A DNA stretch of 64,000 bases, taken from contig VZTI01002650.1 of the NCBI GenBank assembly GCA_013397865.1, forward strand, positions 955,607 through 1,019,606, written 5' to 3'. A program made the position numbers and the translations under genes. Under the pieces are notes generated by a model. The model saw only the letters and a list, made by a program, of their open reading frames with translations, ran no database searches and had not been told where the DNA came from. Origin of the DNA: Struthidea cinerea. Taxonomy: Eukaryota; Chordata; Aves; Passeriformes; Corcoracidae. Shown here piece by piece: positions 40,001-50,459 of the stretch (its first letter is position 1; every line of letters begins with the position of its first letter).

Positions 40001-41586
40001 AATTTGGTGGGGGAAGGGAATATGCACTCACTTTTCTCCAAAGAATTTAAAAAATTCATTATTGCAAATAACTTTCATAGTGCCAGAACACTAAGTTATG
40101 CAGTATCCTTTGAGTGCATCTATGGTAAATAAATCACAGCTTTGCTGGATTCTCCATCCAAGAGGTTAATGAGATGTAGAAGAAAATCCCAATTAACTCA
40201 TATCTAAGTTTGAGTCTCTTTTTCTTCATGTAGGCCAGCTATCAGTGGAGTTTCTTCTGATTCTCTTTGGTATCTATACTATTCTCTGCACTACTCTAAA
40301 TGACTACATGTATGCCTGTGCTATGATTTCAACTGTGTTTACAAAATTAGCACATCTAATGCTAAACTAGTTAGCTTTGGAATCTGTAACAGGTAAGCAA
40401 TGGCAGCAGGGAACTCAGATGTGATTTTTATGTTCGACTTTTACAGTGGGTTTTACAGCTAAACTGCAGTTGGTACTAAAGTAGCAAGGTCCCTGATCTC
40501 CATTGCCATGCCTCAGTCCTTGCTCTGAGTACATAGCCTGGCTTGTCCAGCATGAAGCTGCCTTATTTTACATTGATTTGATCCCAGGGAATATATACCT
40601 GGGTCTCTCCATCAACCAGACACAACTTCCCCAAAGCTGGACAGCTGCTTCTCACGCTGGCTTGCAGCCCACTGCCAGGAATACACTTGTAGACACGTGC
40701 TGCAGTTGTGTGGGCACAGCTGTGCACATCTCCTTCCCAAGGCACAGAGGGCTCCATCCCCTCCGAGACACATCCCAGCTGAGGCCCCCAGGGTGGCAGG
40801 GGAAGAAGGCATTGGTGGGGGGTCTCAGCCTCATGAATTGAGGCTGCATTCCTACACTGGGGCTGTGGACTTGACTCCACTCTTGCTCTCTTGAGAGCTA
40901 ACCTTCCCTCTGCAGGCTGCTGTGCCTGGCAGCCCCAGCCTCCCTACCCACTTCTGTGTGACCACAACCACAGACTCTCTGTTGACGCCTCCAGAGAAGA
41001 GTGAACAGGCCCCAGCCTGCGCAACTTCTTCATTAGTGCTGCTTGAAGCCATAATTAGATAATATGAGAGGGTTTTCCTCTTGCCAGCAGACAGACTTAA
41101 TGTACAAAATCTGAAGTAATAATTTTCGGCATATTGCACCTCACCTATAAACAGGATAGGACTGGGGTTTTTTCCTGTACACAAGGAAGAAAGCCCATTA
41201 GGCAGAAAACAGGAAGAGCAGACATAAAGGTGGGCAACTGTATAATAGCTCTGTTTATCCTTAAAATAAATGCCCACTCTAACGACATTCCATCATTTAA
41301 CATATTTCTGTATCTCTTTTTAAAACCCCAAAGATATATTTTCTTCACCATATTTTTTTGGTTTAAGAGCAGATGACTAATTACGCTTCTATAAACTTTG
41401 CCTTCTTTTGAAATAGGTGTCACTTACTTCATCAGACTTTTTCTATTATGGTGCATTTTCAGAGCACTTAGAGTACTACTTGTTGTTAAACAAAATAGGA
41501 AGCTAATTTGACTGGCCAAGATGAGACCACAAGTGGTCTCCAACTAAAAATGATTTATATCAGATGAAGATTCTTCTTAAAAGCAG

Positions 41587-41828
41587 GGCTACTGGTCGTA
41601 CTTCGAGCACCAGTACTGCCACATGGAGGAACTATTCAGCCTGCTCAAGGGTACGAACCAGCCTTCACTGCGTTATGGTAAGATTTAAAATATTAATGTT
41701 TAGGGTACCTTTCCTTTCTGCTGGTGGAGAGTTGGAAGTACCGCCAAGCCACTGAGCATAAAGCTACTCCTCTTGCCTCCGTTGCGGACAAAGACATGGA
41801 AGAAGGAACTAGCCCACCTACAAAGTAA
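41587..41828 (+). pseudogene. Coding-like block, unidentified (possible exon or retropseudogene)
   Basis: From 41587, just after a CAG, 30 codons read GYWSYFEHQY, then CHMEELFSLL, then KGTNQPSLRY with mostly C or G in third positions, in otherwise AT-rich DNA. They end at 41677 against GTAAGA, a good donor. After a 26-base interruption ending in TTTAG, 40 more coding-like codons run from 41704 (GYLSFLLVESW..., later ADKDMEEGTSPPTK) to a TAA at 41826-41828. The phases would join. A 26-base intron is too short for vertebrate splicing, so a broken copy with an insertion is likelier. I do not recognise the protein, and no upstream exon was found. Confidence 0.35.
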
Positions 41829-42479
41829 TTATATATCTTTTGTTATTTTGATTTCTTTCAAAATCAAAGAGTTACTCCTGGCAGAGAAAATTTATTCATA
41901 TTGGAAATCATACAGCTGGAAAGAGTACGTGCAGGGTAGCATGAACTTTTGCATTTACTTACCCCAGTGGTATTCAATCCTAATTTGCTCCCTTTTTTGC
42001 TATTTTGGGCTCCTGGAACATGGGTTTTCCAATAAATTAAACTTCTGACACACTGAGCTGGAATATGGCCCGTACACTATAGGCCAGAGCTTGCAATACT
42101 CTAACGCGCTCTCCCGCATGAGTTTGGAAACTCATCAGTTTGATGAAACCCACCCACAAGACTCACTCTTGCTCTTCCTCTGCTGGAATCCACCACAGCG
42201 AGCCCAAGGCAGGAGCTTGGCTAAACCCCTGGGGGAATGGCTGGCATGAGGCACTGCTAGGAAACCTGTGATGTGGACTGAGCCTCCCCTCTCAGCACTG
42301 CAAAGTGAGCGAGCTCAGCGTGCTTGGCTCTCCGAGCAGCACCCAGCGCCAAGTGAGTTAAGGTCATGCCACAACACAGAAAGGTACAGGCCAGGCAAAC
42401 ACCCACCCAACCAAACTAAAGTTTCTTGCCCCTGGGTAAAGCAACAGAAAGTGTGGAGGCATTGACCTGATCTAGCCTT

Positions 42480-42790
42480 TCCCAGAGTATCTCCTTCTTC
42501 AGCTCTTCATCATGAGCAAAAGGGGAAGTGACATTTTACTGCCCCTGACTTGGTGACATGAACCACAAGCTGGATTGGCTCCAGAATACAGAAACTTGAA
42601 ATCACTTTCACATTCAGACTGTATGACAGAGAGTTAGGACATGTTCAGCATGCAAACTGCATGTGCCAAATTATTTTGGAATGTGTAAAAATGTGTGTTG
42701 TTAATAGTGGATAAAAGCTCATCTGTGGATGATGGGGTTTTCACATTCTGTTCCCAATAAATCTTCCTTTCTCTACACAACTGTACTCCC
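42480..42790 (+). other. Possible solitary LTR-like segment
   Basis: A GGATAAAAGCTC TATA-like box at about 42710 is followed 49 bases later by AATAAATCTTCC, the spacing and order of a short LTR R region. No TG...CA ends with a target duplication were established and no retroviral coding sequence adjoins. This is a weak call. Confidence 0.2.
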
Positions 42791-45700
42791 ACTGTCCTGA
42801 TACAGGCAAAATGTCAGCTGAGGTCATACAAGTCCTGAATCAAGACGGCAGACTTGGCTTGATGTGCACAAACTGCCTGATGCCAGCAGGCAAAATTAAA
42901 GAGAACAGTGAAGATACCCACAACATAGGTTAAACCCCCACTGCTATCAAATCAAGTGCAATTAAGAAGTCAGAACAACAAAGAGGGAGAATGGAGCTCA
43001 CACTGGAAGTAAAACATCTTTTTTCCTTCTGTTTCCCTAGAAGGGATTATATTTCTTTGCAAAGAACACAGTTTATTATTTTCTGCTTCTCCTTTTATTG
43101 TATTTTATTAAGATATAACCCCCTGTGTTAACTTTTTGTCATTGTGAATGTTCCTACTTGGGACTGTAGAGATTGAATTAACCAGTTCTCTGCACAGGCT
43201 GGAGTCAGGTGTCACAGCACTTCAGCTGAGGTTGCTGGTGATGTTGCCTCAACAGAGCTTTCCTGTATAGAACAGAGCCTGACTTTAGTTTGAGAGCTTT
43301 GTCTTCTAAAGAAGCACGTACTTGCCCTTTCCCAACACAGAGTGGCACAGCCCACATGGTAGAATCTAGTTACCCTGAAGTCCAGCTTGGAGCTGGATGC
43401 CACTCCAGTGGCACAGCTACTCTGCTGTGTTCTGGTATGGAGTCTAGGAAAGGTATCCCAGCTGTCCTCTACACAACTCCTTTCTTCTGAGACGACAAAA
43501 TGAGCATCAGTATTCTCTAGGATAATGGTGTGGATACTTACACCTGTCATACTAGACCTGTTGGAAATGTTTGATGTGTTTTAGGGGACCCTGAAATTTG
43601 CCAGCAATGCCCAACTTCATTTTGATTTGGTCTTGGATTTATTGCACCTTCTTAACCACTATTATTTTTAAAGGCTTAAACAGCTTTGTTTTCTTTCTTC
43701 CTTGACATCTCCCAGTGCTACCAGTCAATGGGATATACGAATGTGAAACTAATATTGATATCAAAGGAAATTACAGCATTTGCTGCTCAGGGGGATGCTC
43801 CAATGAGGCTTTTTTTTCTGACTAGCAATACCAGGTAGTAATGATGGAAAACATTGAGTGGGGATGCACTTAACATGAACTTGATAGAGAGATTAGGAAG
43901 TTTCCCTATTAAAACAGACATCTCTTGCTAATAAAATTCAATTAGCATGTCAGTCTTGACTTCAGGCACATTTTAAAGGAAGTGTCAATTTAATAATCAC
44001 TCTTCAGTTTGAAATGTCATCCCTACTCTGATTACAAGTAAACTCTATAACAACCATGATTAGGAGACTTTGGAGAAAGGAAGTTAGTTTGAATGTATTT
44101 AATTCTGTTTTGCAGCACCATGCAGAGTCCAGTAATTCCTTTTGCTACAGGTACCAGGACTCCTGCAGGCCCTGCATTTTCCCCACTTAAAGCAATGACT
44201 AAATCAGTGGGCTCATAGTTCAAGGGTGAAAAGGTTTGTGGCAATACAAATATAAACAACTACCAGAAAGAGCAGTAGTGCGCTGGATCAGTGTAAGCTG
44301 GTGACAGCACATGAGTGCCTGGGGAAATGCAGTTGGACAGGAGAGAGATTAATGCAGAGAAACACTCACCATTCTAATGCCTGTAAGCGTCCGCAGCTGG
44401 AGGCATGAGGAAGTTTAGGGAACAGCTCCACTGAGGACAGTAAAATTCCTCTTCTCAAAGAAGAAGGAAAAAATGAGGAAAAAGGGTGCCCAGGCCCACA
44501 GGACAAGAGAAAATTCACACTGCACAGCATTAGTGGTAATGGCAAACTGGCAGCAACAATGATTTTGTGAGTATTGTGAGAGAAACAAGGATGAACAGGG
44601 AATACTTCTACCCACAGAACACCAAAATCTAGTCATATTCATATAGCAACTCCTAGAAGAGATCTGTGGTCTCTTGCATGCTGTATACATTTGTAGAGCT
44701 GCTTGTGCCAATAAAGTTTCAGGGAAACAGAAACCAAAAGTAAGATGTGTGTCTCAGTACATCAGCAGTGTGGCCTTCACTGAAGGAGAAAGTCATCTCT
44801 GTGTCCTGGACACACCGTCAAAATTTGAATTACCAGCCTTTTGCCTCACTAAGTCACTCAGAATTAGGGACCCTCTTCAGGAAAAGTATTTCCCAGTAAA
44901 ACCTTAATGTCCCACGTTTTGGAAATTATTTTAACACTTATCTGCTGAAACAAACTGGCAGGACTGAGAGTCCTAAATGAGCAGGTCCAAACTCACAGGG
45001 AACTGCCCTGACTGCTATTTTCCTGCCTTATGGTCTTTTACGTTTATTGTGGCCTTATTGTGATCAAGGAATGTCGCTGTTGGGTCTAAGTGCAGAATGG
45101 CAGCTGAATATTGAAGGAACTTTCCAGAACAGGACAATTTTTCTAGCCTAAGTGGGTACAGGTTTGGGAATGCTTTGTCTGTGACATCTTTGCTGAGAAT
45201 AAATAAGTTATATATTTAGGGTGGGCTAACATCAGTGATGACAGATTCCACATTATGGCCAAAAGGCCACAAATTCATTAATAAGATGCTTAAAGGCACC
45301 TTCCTGACAGCTGTGGAAAGAGGAGGAAATCACAATAGCCTACAGCACTCATCAGCCTCTCCTCCCTTTCTGGCACTGCAGAACAAGAGATACTGCAGCA
45401 GGCCAGAGCAGCCCTGCCAAACCGGGTGAGATTGCCTAATCCCACCTCCCTGCTTCCTGCAGCTCACTGCAGCAGGAAACCATATCCCTTCTTATCTGCC
45501 AATGGCTCTGCTCTCTATCTCAATCGGCAGGAATATTCCCTAGCTGGTGTTGCTGTAAAGTCCCACCTCAGCCAGGCTAGCAGCAGCCAACGTGAGCCAG
45601 GGAATGAATCCAACAGGGGGAAAGGGATGGGAAGCTACACAACAGCTACTGTGGGCTATGACCAGGTGCCTGCTACCACCAGCAGCACCAGTGGGAGATC

Positions 45701-48339
45701 AAGCAGGAGCTTTCTTTTACTCTGTTAGCCCACTCTTCCACTCCCACATTGTATGTGTCTTGAAAGCAAACCATTGCCTTTCACCGACATGAGTGGAAGC
45801 CAATGCCATCCACAGCAGCATCCCAACCTAATTTTATAGCAACTAACACAGTGAATACAGCTCATGCACATGCAAGAAAGCAGTACAGTTCAACATGACA
45901 TTCTTCCTGCCATAAATAAATACACAAGGAATCGTTTCACCTATTTATCTCTTTTCATGACTCATATTCGTTCTGACATGTCTCAATCTCTAAGGTCAGC
46001 AAGTGCTTCTTGAAATCTAGCGATGTGGTTGGTTGGTTCAGGCTGACGTGTCCACAAATTAATACTCTGTGTCTTGAGGTTTAACTTCAGCCAAGAGAAG
46101 CCTCCAGTAAGTGCAGAGGGATTGGCCCCTCTGAGGGGCACTTCAGAACTGAGACAACATTCAAAATCCCCCATGGAAGATATTTTTCCTCTCCTTTTGC
46201 TATAAGAGACTTCAAAGGCCCATTGAGTGAGAATGAGGTCAACCTTTGATACTGCTCCCCTCTTACTACATCTGCTGTTGAACAGACATACCGAGAGCAA
46301 TCCCGGTGGCAGCGGAGAAGCTACTTAATTTGGATTTGCACCACACAATATTACTGATAAAAAACACATAGTAAGTGCATGACTGGGGCAACCTGACTCC
46401 CCATAACCTGCAAAGATAAGAGCTGTGTTCTGACCAGAGGAAAATGACATTGTATTTCTACCTGCCTGGTAGAAAATGCCAGTGTCCCTCACCCAAGCTG
46501 CATATGGAGTCTGTTCTACTTGCAAGGAAAAACTAAGAAAAATGCAACATCTAGACTTGTGGAGGGAAGAACAGTAATGCTACAAACCTGCGAAATGAAA
46601 ATATACTAGCTATGGTGGAGATGCACAGACTTGGCAGAACCTTCCTCCTTTGAACAAGTTCATTCCTGTGTGGTTTGGTGCTGTGTGTCTTGTACTCAAG
46701 CCACGCAATTGTCACGGGACTAGCAGTGTCCCTAAGTAAGCTGTACCTTTCCAAGCATGGGATAAAAAGAGAGACCATGGAGTCTATGTAAATGTGAAGT
46801 AGTAATAACAGACCGGGAAAAGTAAATGAAGAGCAAGCACTGGCTTCTAGTAGCTTTGTTGAGGTTGAATAGGGATATACTGCTGGAAGCAAGGTGGAGT
46901 TTACAAGGGAAGGAAGAGAGCTGCACAGCTCTTGTCCTGTCTGAGCTGATCAGAGAGTAGGTGCAATTGGGAGGCTGTGTTAAGGTGCCATCTAAAATCC
47001 TACCCCTTGCAGCTTTTACCTGTTACATATGGCTCAATTCACGGGCTTATTATGTGCCTGAGAGAGAGGCTGAATGAGTGCCTGAGCTGATTTCCTCAGA
47101 GGTATCTCCTGCCCCTGCCTGGTGAATGCTATACCGCTGTTTCTTGGTCCTTTTCTTGTGATCCCACACCACTTTGGGTGGCTGCTGCTCTTTCTGAAGC
47201 ATTAAAACTTAACAGTTCCCCCCTGCTTTATGAATCTCAAGTGAAATATTAAAATACCTTTCAGTGGCTTATAAATAATGTATCATGACTCACCCAGGTA
47301 GGAAGAGCAGTACAGTCCATGCTCCATTACAAGAGATAAAAGCCTCCCCACTGCAGAAGAAACTCAGGAGTATGGGGTACAAATACCCCAGTGATTTTAG
47401 TAGTGGTTCATCTTGGGTCCAAGAAATATTTTTAGTACTGTTTCAGCACTGCCCCTGGACCTGTGACAGCTCTCATGTTCCTGCTTGCTCCCACTGGTTC
47501 ACACCTGAACATCAAGCCCCCTAGAAAGCATGAGGAAGTGATGCTGAGATTGGGACAGGCTTTGTGCCTTCCTCCCCGCCCAAGCATACAGCTGGGACCC
47601 ATTTCAAGCCAAGTCAGAAACCTGAGGTAAAAACCTGAGCTGACTTTGTGTCATGGTGTGTTCCCCTTTCCAGAGGCAAAGCATGAAGGCACGTGAATGA
47701 TTGACAGATAGATAGGTAGAGTTTGGCCTGCTATCCCAGCACACATCACTGGTGGACCATGTAGCGTGTTTGAACAGTGACATGAACGGTCCATGTCAAA
47801 AGCCAGCAGCAGGGCCAGCAAAGTTCATCAGCTCAGACTCTGATCTCTGTGAAAGCAGCTGTATCCCCCCTGTGGACCTAAGCTTGTCCCAGGAGCGGCT
47901 CATTGCATCTGCAGAGCATGGGGTATGCGTATCACCAGGCTGGCAGTGATGCTCCCTGCAACTCAGGCTATTTGACCAGAGGTAATTAAAAGCTGCCTCT
48001 ATGTGGTCATGTAATGACAGGCTGTATCACAACACACAAGTGCAAGGATGACAAGTTAAGGTCAAATGGGCAGACAAGCTGCTGTTTCCAAACTGGAATG
48101 CCTGCATTTGCATCTGCCTGGCTCTCCTTTTACAGTACCTCTTTCAGTGGTATCTACCACCAATAATTTAGAGTTTGTGTTCAGTTTTCATGCCTGCTTA
48201 TTAGGCACGTTCACCTTTCAGAAGTGTATGTACACAAGCTGAGCTGTGTTGCGTCAGAAGCAGTGCTCCTTGTCTGACGGGAACCCAGCTTTCCCTGACC
48301 CCTCCTAAGAAGCCGGTGTCCAAGTGCATGCACCTGACT
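42791..48339. other. Intergenic DNA upstream of the NHS CpG island
   Basis: No CR1 copy, exon or RNA gene is recognisable in the 5.5 kb before the island. A short GATA run occurs at 47705-47716. Cis-regulatory sequence for NHS could lie here but nothing singles it out. Confidence 0.6.
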
Positions 48340-48386
48340 TCAGGGAGTGCAACAACCTCCGCGGTGCCCCAAGAGGTGACACCAGT

Positions 48387-48393
48387 GGGCGGG
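48387..48393 (+). promoter_or_regulatory. GC box (Sp1/KLF-type)
   Basis: GGGCGGG lies 200 bases before the gap, within the CpG island. Such boxes are common in CpG-island promoters, so the site alone proves little. It is the clearest promoter-type motif in the visible upstream sequence. Confidence 0.4.
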
Positions 48394-48586
48394 CACCACC
48401 CTCCCGCAGCAGTCGGGCCTTGCTGAGTTGGGCTCCCTTCTGCCCCTCGAGACGGCTTCTTTTTCTTCTTCTGCGCACCTGAGCAGTGCTCCCGCCGGAG
48501 GGGACACAGGCTGGGCCGGGGCCGAGGAGGCCGAGTCTGCCCTGAGCAGCGGTCCCCGCCCGACAGGGGCCGCCGGTGCCTCCGCC

Positions 48587-49112
48587 NNNNNNNNNNNNNN
48601 NNNNNNNNNNNNNNNNNNNNNNNNNNNNNNNNNNNNNNNNNNNNNNNNNNNNNNNNNNNNNNNNNNNNNNNNNNNNNNNNNNNNNNNNNNNNNNNNNNNN
48701 NNNNNNNNNNNNNNNNNNNNNNNNNNNNNNNNNNNNNNNNNNNNNNNNNNNNNNNNNNNNNNNNNNNNNNNNNNNNNNNNNNNNNNNNNNNNNNNNNNNN
48801 NNNNNNNNNNNNNNNNNNNNNNNNNNNNNNNNNNNNNNNNNNNNNNNNNNNNNNNNNNNNNNNNNNNNNNNNNNNNNNNNNNNNNNNNNNNNNNNNNNNN
48901 NNNNNNNNNNNNNNNNNNNNNNNNNNNNNNNNNNNNNNNNNNNNNNNNNNNNNNNNNNNNNNNNNNNNNNNNNNNNNNNNNNNNNNNNNNNNNNNNNNNN
49001 NNNNNNNNNNNNNNNNNNNNNNNNNNNNNNNNNNNNNNNNNNNNNNNNNNNNNNNNNNNNNNNNNNNNNNNNNNNNNNNNNNNNNNNNNNNNNNNNNNNN
49101 NNNNNNNNNNNN
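48587..49112. other. Assembly gap (526 N)
   Basis: A run of N interrupts the GC-rich NHS promoter and exon 1. If avian exon 1 is about as long as the human one (around 188 codons, from memory), roughly 240 missing bases are coding and the rest are 5'UTR or promoter. GC-rich avian first exons often drop out of assemblies. Long open frames that read through the N on either strand are artefacts. Confidence 0.99.
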
Positions 49113-49440
49113 GAGAGCTGGGGCGCGGAGCCGCCACCGCCGCCGCGGGACCCGCCGCCGGAGGAGCCGGGGACGGCGAGCGAGGGCGCCGAGGCGGCCG
49201 GCGGCGGGGAGAGGGAGGCGGCGGCGGTGCTGATGGTGCTGGACCTCTGCTCGGTCAGCAACGTAGCCCTGTCGCGGATTCTCCGACAGCTCTCCGACGT
49301 GGCCCGGCACGCCTGCACCCTTTTCCAGGAGGTCGAGGCTGACATCCAGGGCACCCACCGCCGCGTACGGGCACTGCACGGCCGCATCGCCGGCCTCCAG
49401 GGAGCCGTGCGCGGCCTCGACCCCAAGCAGGAGGCAGTGC
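49113..49440 (+). CDS. NHS: NHS first coding exon, 3' part (N-terminus lost in gap)
   Basis: NHS is an actin-remodelling regulator whose N-terminal WAVE-homology region, begun in exon 1, binds Abi-family proteins and acts at lamellipodia and cell junctions; human loss causes Nance-Horan syndrome (family knowledge). Here 109 codons are open after the gap. Residues 1-38 are a proline-, glutamate- and alanine-rich low-complexity stretch. The recognisable block follows: VLDLCSVSN at residues 42-50, [12 protein letters not shown] at 57-68, [10 protein letters not shown] at 70-79 and LDPKQEAV at 102-109. It matches the end of human NHS exon 1 as I remember it and is unlike NHSL1 or NHSL2. The exon ends in phase 1 (one base after the last valine codon), which agrees with the proline that follows in NHS. 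The start codon and perhaps 80 residues should lie in the preceding N gap. Exon 2 is not in the window. Confidence 0.93.
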
Positions 49441-49446
49441 GTAAGT
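49441..49446 (+). other. NHS exon 1 splice donor (GTAAGT)
   Basis: GTAAGT follows the last exon base directly and matches the ideal donor after the first two intron bases. It leaves the frame in phase 1 as expected for NHS exon 1. Reading past it gives no similarity to NHS, which supports the boundary. Confidence 0.9.
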
Positions 49447-49456
49447 ACCACGGAAT

Positions 49457-49519
49457 GCGGGATGGATGGGGAGCACCGCGGGATGGATGGGGAGTACCGC
49501 GGGGTGGATGGAGCGCACC
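49457..49519 (+). repeat. 21-bp minisatellite, 3 copies, start of NHS intron 1
   Basis: Three tandem 21-base units of the form GCGGGATGGATGGGGAGCACC lie at 49457-49477, 49478-49498 and 49499-49519. The first two differ at one base and the third is more diverged. The array begins 17 bases into the intron and translates open in all three frames, which inflates open frames here. Confidence 0.9.
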
Positions 49520-49622
49520 GCAGCCCGGGGCGCCCGGCGGGGAAAGCCATCCCCTGGCAATCTGCCGTGCAAAGTTTGGGGCCAGAGTCGGTGGGAAAGG
49601 AGCCCTGGCGGGGCAGCAGAGT

Positions 49623-49664
49623 GGGAAGGGAACGGGCGGGCGCGGGTCGGGTCGGGTCTGTGGG
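49623..49664 (+). other. G-quadruplex-prone cluster in NHS intron 1
   Basis: Eight GGG runs separated by 1-5 bases occur in 42 bases (49623, 49628, 49634, 49638, 49644, 49649, 49654 and 49662). This satisfies the usual G4 rule several times over on the coding strand. It is about 180 bases downstream of the first splice donor, a position where such runs are common in CpG-island genes. Confidence 0.7.
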
Positions 49665-49720
49665 CGCCGCTGGGCGCCGCGGCGATGCCGGCGGGAGGGA
49701 TGATGTCAGTGGTTTGTGCC

Positions 49721-49728
49721 TTACGTAA
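49721..49728. promoter_or_regulatory. TTACGTAA D-box (PAR-bZIP/NFIL3 consensus)
   Basis: The perfect palindrome TTACGTAA is the consensus for DBP/TEF/HLF and NFIL3 (E4BP4). It sits 281 bases into intron 1, still within the CpG island, with a TGATGTCA half-CRE-like site 20 bases upstream. Function is inferred only from the match. Confidence 0.45.
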
Positions 49729-50039
49729 GGAGCTGGCTGGCGGGGCTCTCGGGACGCATCTTCTGCAGCCAAGGGTTTGGCCAGGGAAGGGGACGAGGTC
49801 TGTCAGCGGGGCACGGGGGCTGATGGCGATGATCCGCCTCACTCGGGCATCTTTGGGTTTTCTCCCTTTGCCGGCCTGTCACCCTTCCCGTTAGAAGTGT
49901 CTCTGAATTCCCGATCGAAATGTTACGCTCTTAAGTAGAAATAATAAAACTGCTTCGTCGTTACCTAACTTTCGGGGCCATAAAATAAGGAAGTTTGGCT
50001 AATGACTTCTTTCTGTTTAAAGAGTGGCCCTGAAGAGCC

Positions 50040-50061
50040 GGGCGGGGGTGAGGGGGGAGGG
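50040..50061 (+). other. Second G-quadruplex motif
   Basis: GGG, GGGGG, GGGGGG and GGG runs are separated by 1-3 bases, again on the NHS sense strand, just past the CpG island edge. It is a canonical four-run motif. Confidence 0.65.
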
Positions 50062-50400
50062 AGGAGGATAAAGATCAAGGCAATATGGAACTTGTGTTAT
50101 GAGCAGTGCTTGAATCCTGTTTCTTCTCCACCCAAACTATAAAAGCAGTGACAAGCTCTGTAGTCCTAACAGCTGCTGATTTCTGCTGAATATGGCTCGT
50201 GTTCACAGCAGTGTAATGATTTTGTACTCTCACTGGTGCATACGCTTCCCAAACACTTGTGGATATGTATTTTTTTGATACATAGGGCTGTGGATTGGAA
50301 GTCTGGAGTAGCAGAGATTGGTGTTGGTTCTGACCTTTCAGTATCTGTTTTAGGAAAAGCAATGGCTTGAAAGGAGAATTTGGCTTAGTTTTTGCCTTGT

Positions 50401-50459
50401 GCTGTACCCTGCTAAATCCTGAATACCTCCACAGCAAAGTGGAGGTATTCACGTACAGC
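50401..50459. repeat. Perfect nested hairpin, 59 nt
   Basis: A perfect 13-base inverted repeat (50420-50432 and 50439-50451) flanks a 6-base loop. A further perfect 7-base outer stem pairs 50401-50407 with 50453-50459. The left side carries a 12-base bulge and the right side a single base. The 11-mer ACAGCAAAGTG is also present twice, at 50431 and 50455. The pattern may come from a template-switch mutation or may be a folded RNA element. Confidence 0.75.

Larger units (their letters stand above)
33779..41586. other. Intergenic desert, fourth block
   Basis: AT-rich DNA with the TATA-like box, the 11-bp repeat and the poly(T) run listed separately. A GC-richer patch at 40.5-41.0 kb holds a 112-codon plus frame and a 141-codon minus frame with no recognisable domain. 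No RNA gene was seen. Confidence 0.65.
48340..49850. promoter_or_regulatory. CpG island with NHS promoter and exon 1
   Basis: GC content and CpG density rise sharply from about 48.34 kb to about 49.85 kb against an AT-rich background on both sides. The island encloses the visible NHS exon and the N gap. No TATA box is seen in the sequenced part upstream of the gap, consistent with a CpG-island promoter. A GGGCGGG Sp1-type box sits at 48387-48393. The transcription start itself is probably inside the gap. Confidence 0.85.

Noticed and set aside
40503..41277. 112-codon plus and 141-codon minus frames
   Set aside because: Overlapping frames on both strands, no recognised motif, no splice or promoter context.
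41678..41703. A 26-base intron joining the two coding-like segments
   Set aside because: Far below the minimum length for vertebrate splicing and lacking room for a branch point; an insertion or coincidence is more likely.
48201..49842. Very long open frames on both strands spanning the N gap (up to 523 codons)
   Set aside because: Most of their length is N translated as X, and the antisense frames are GC-rich shadows of the NHS exon and CpG island.
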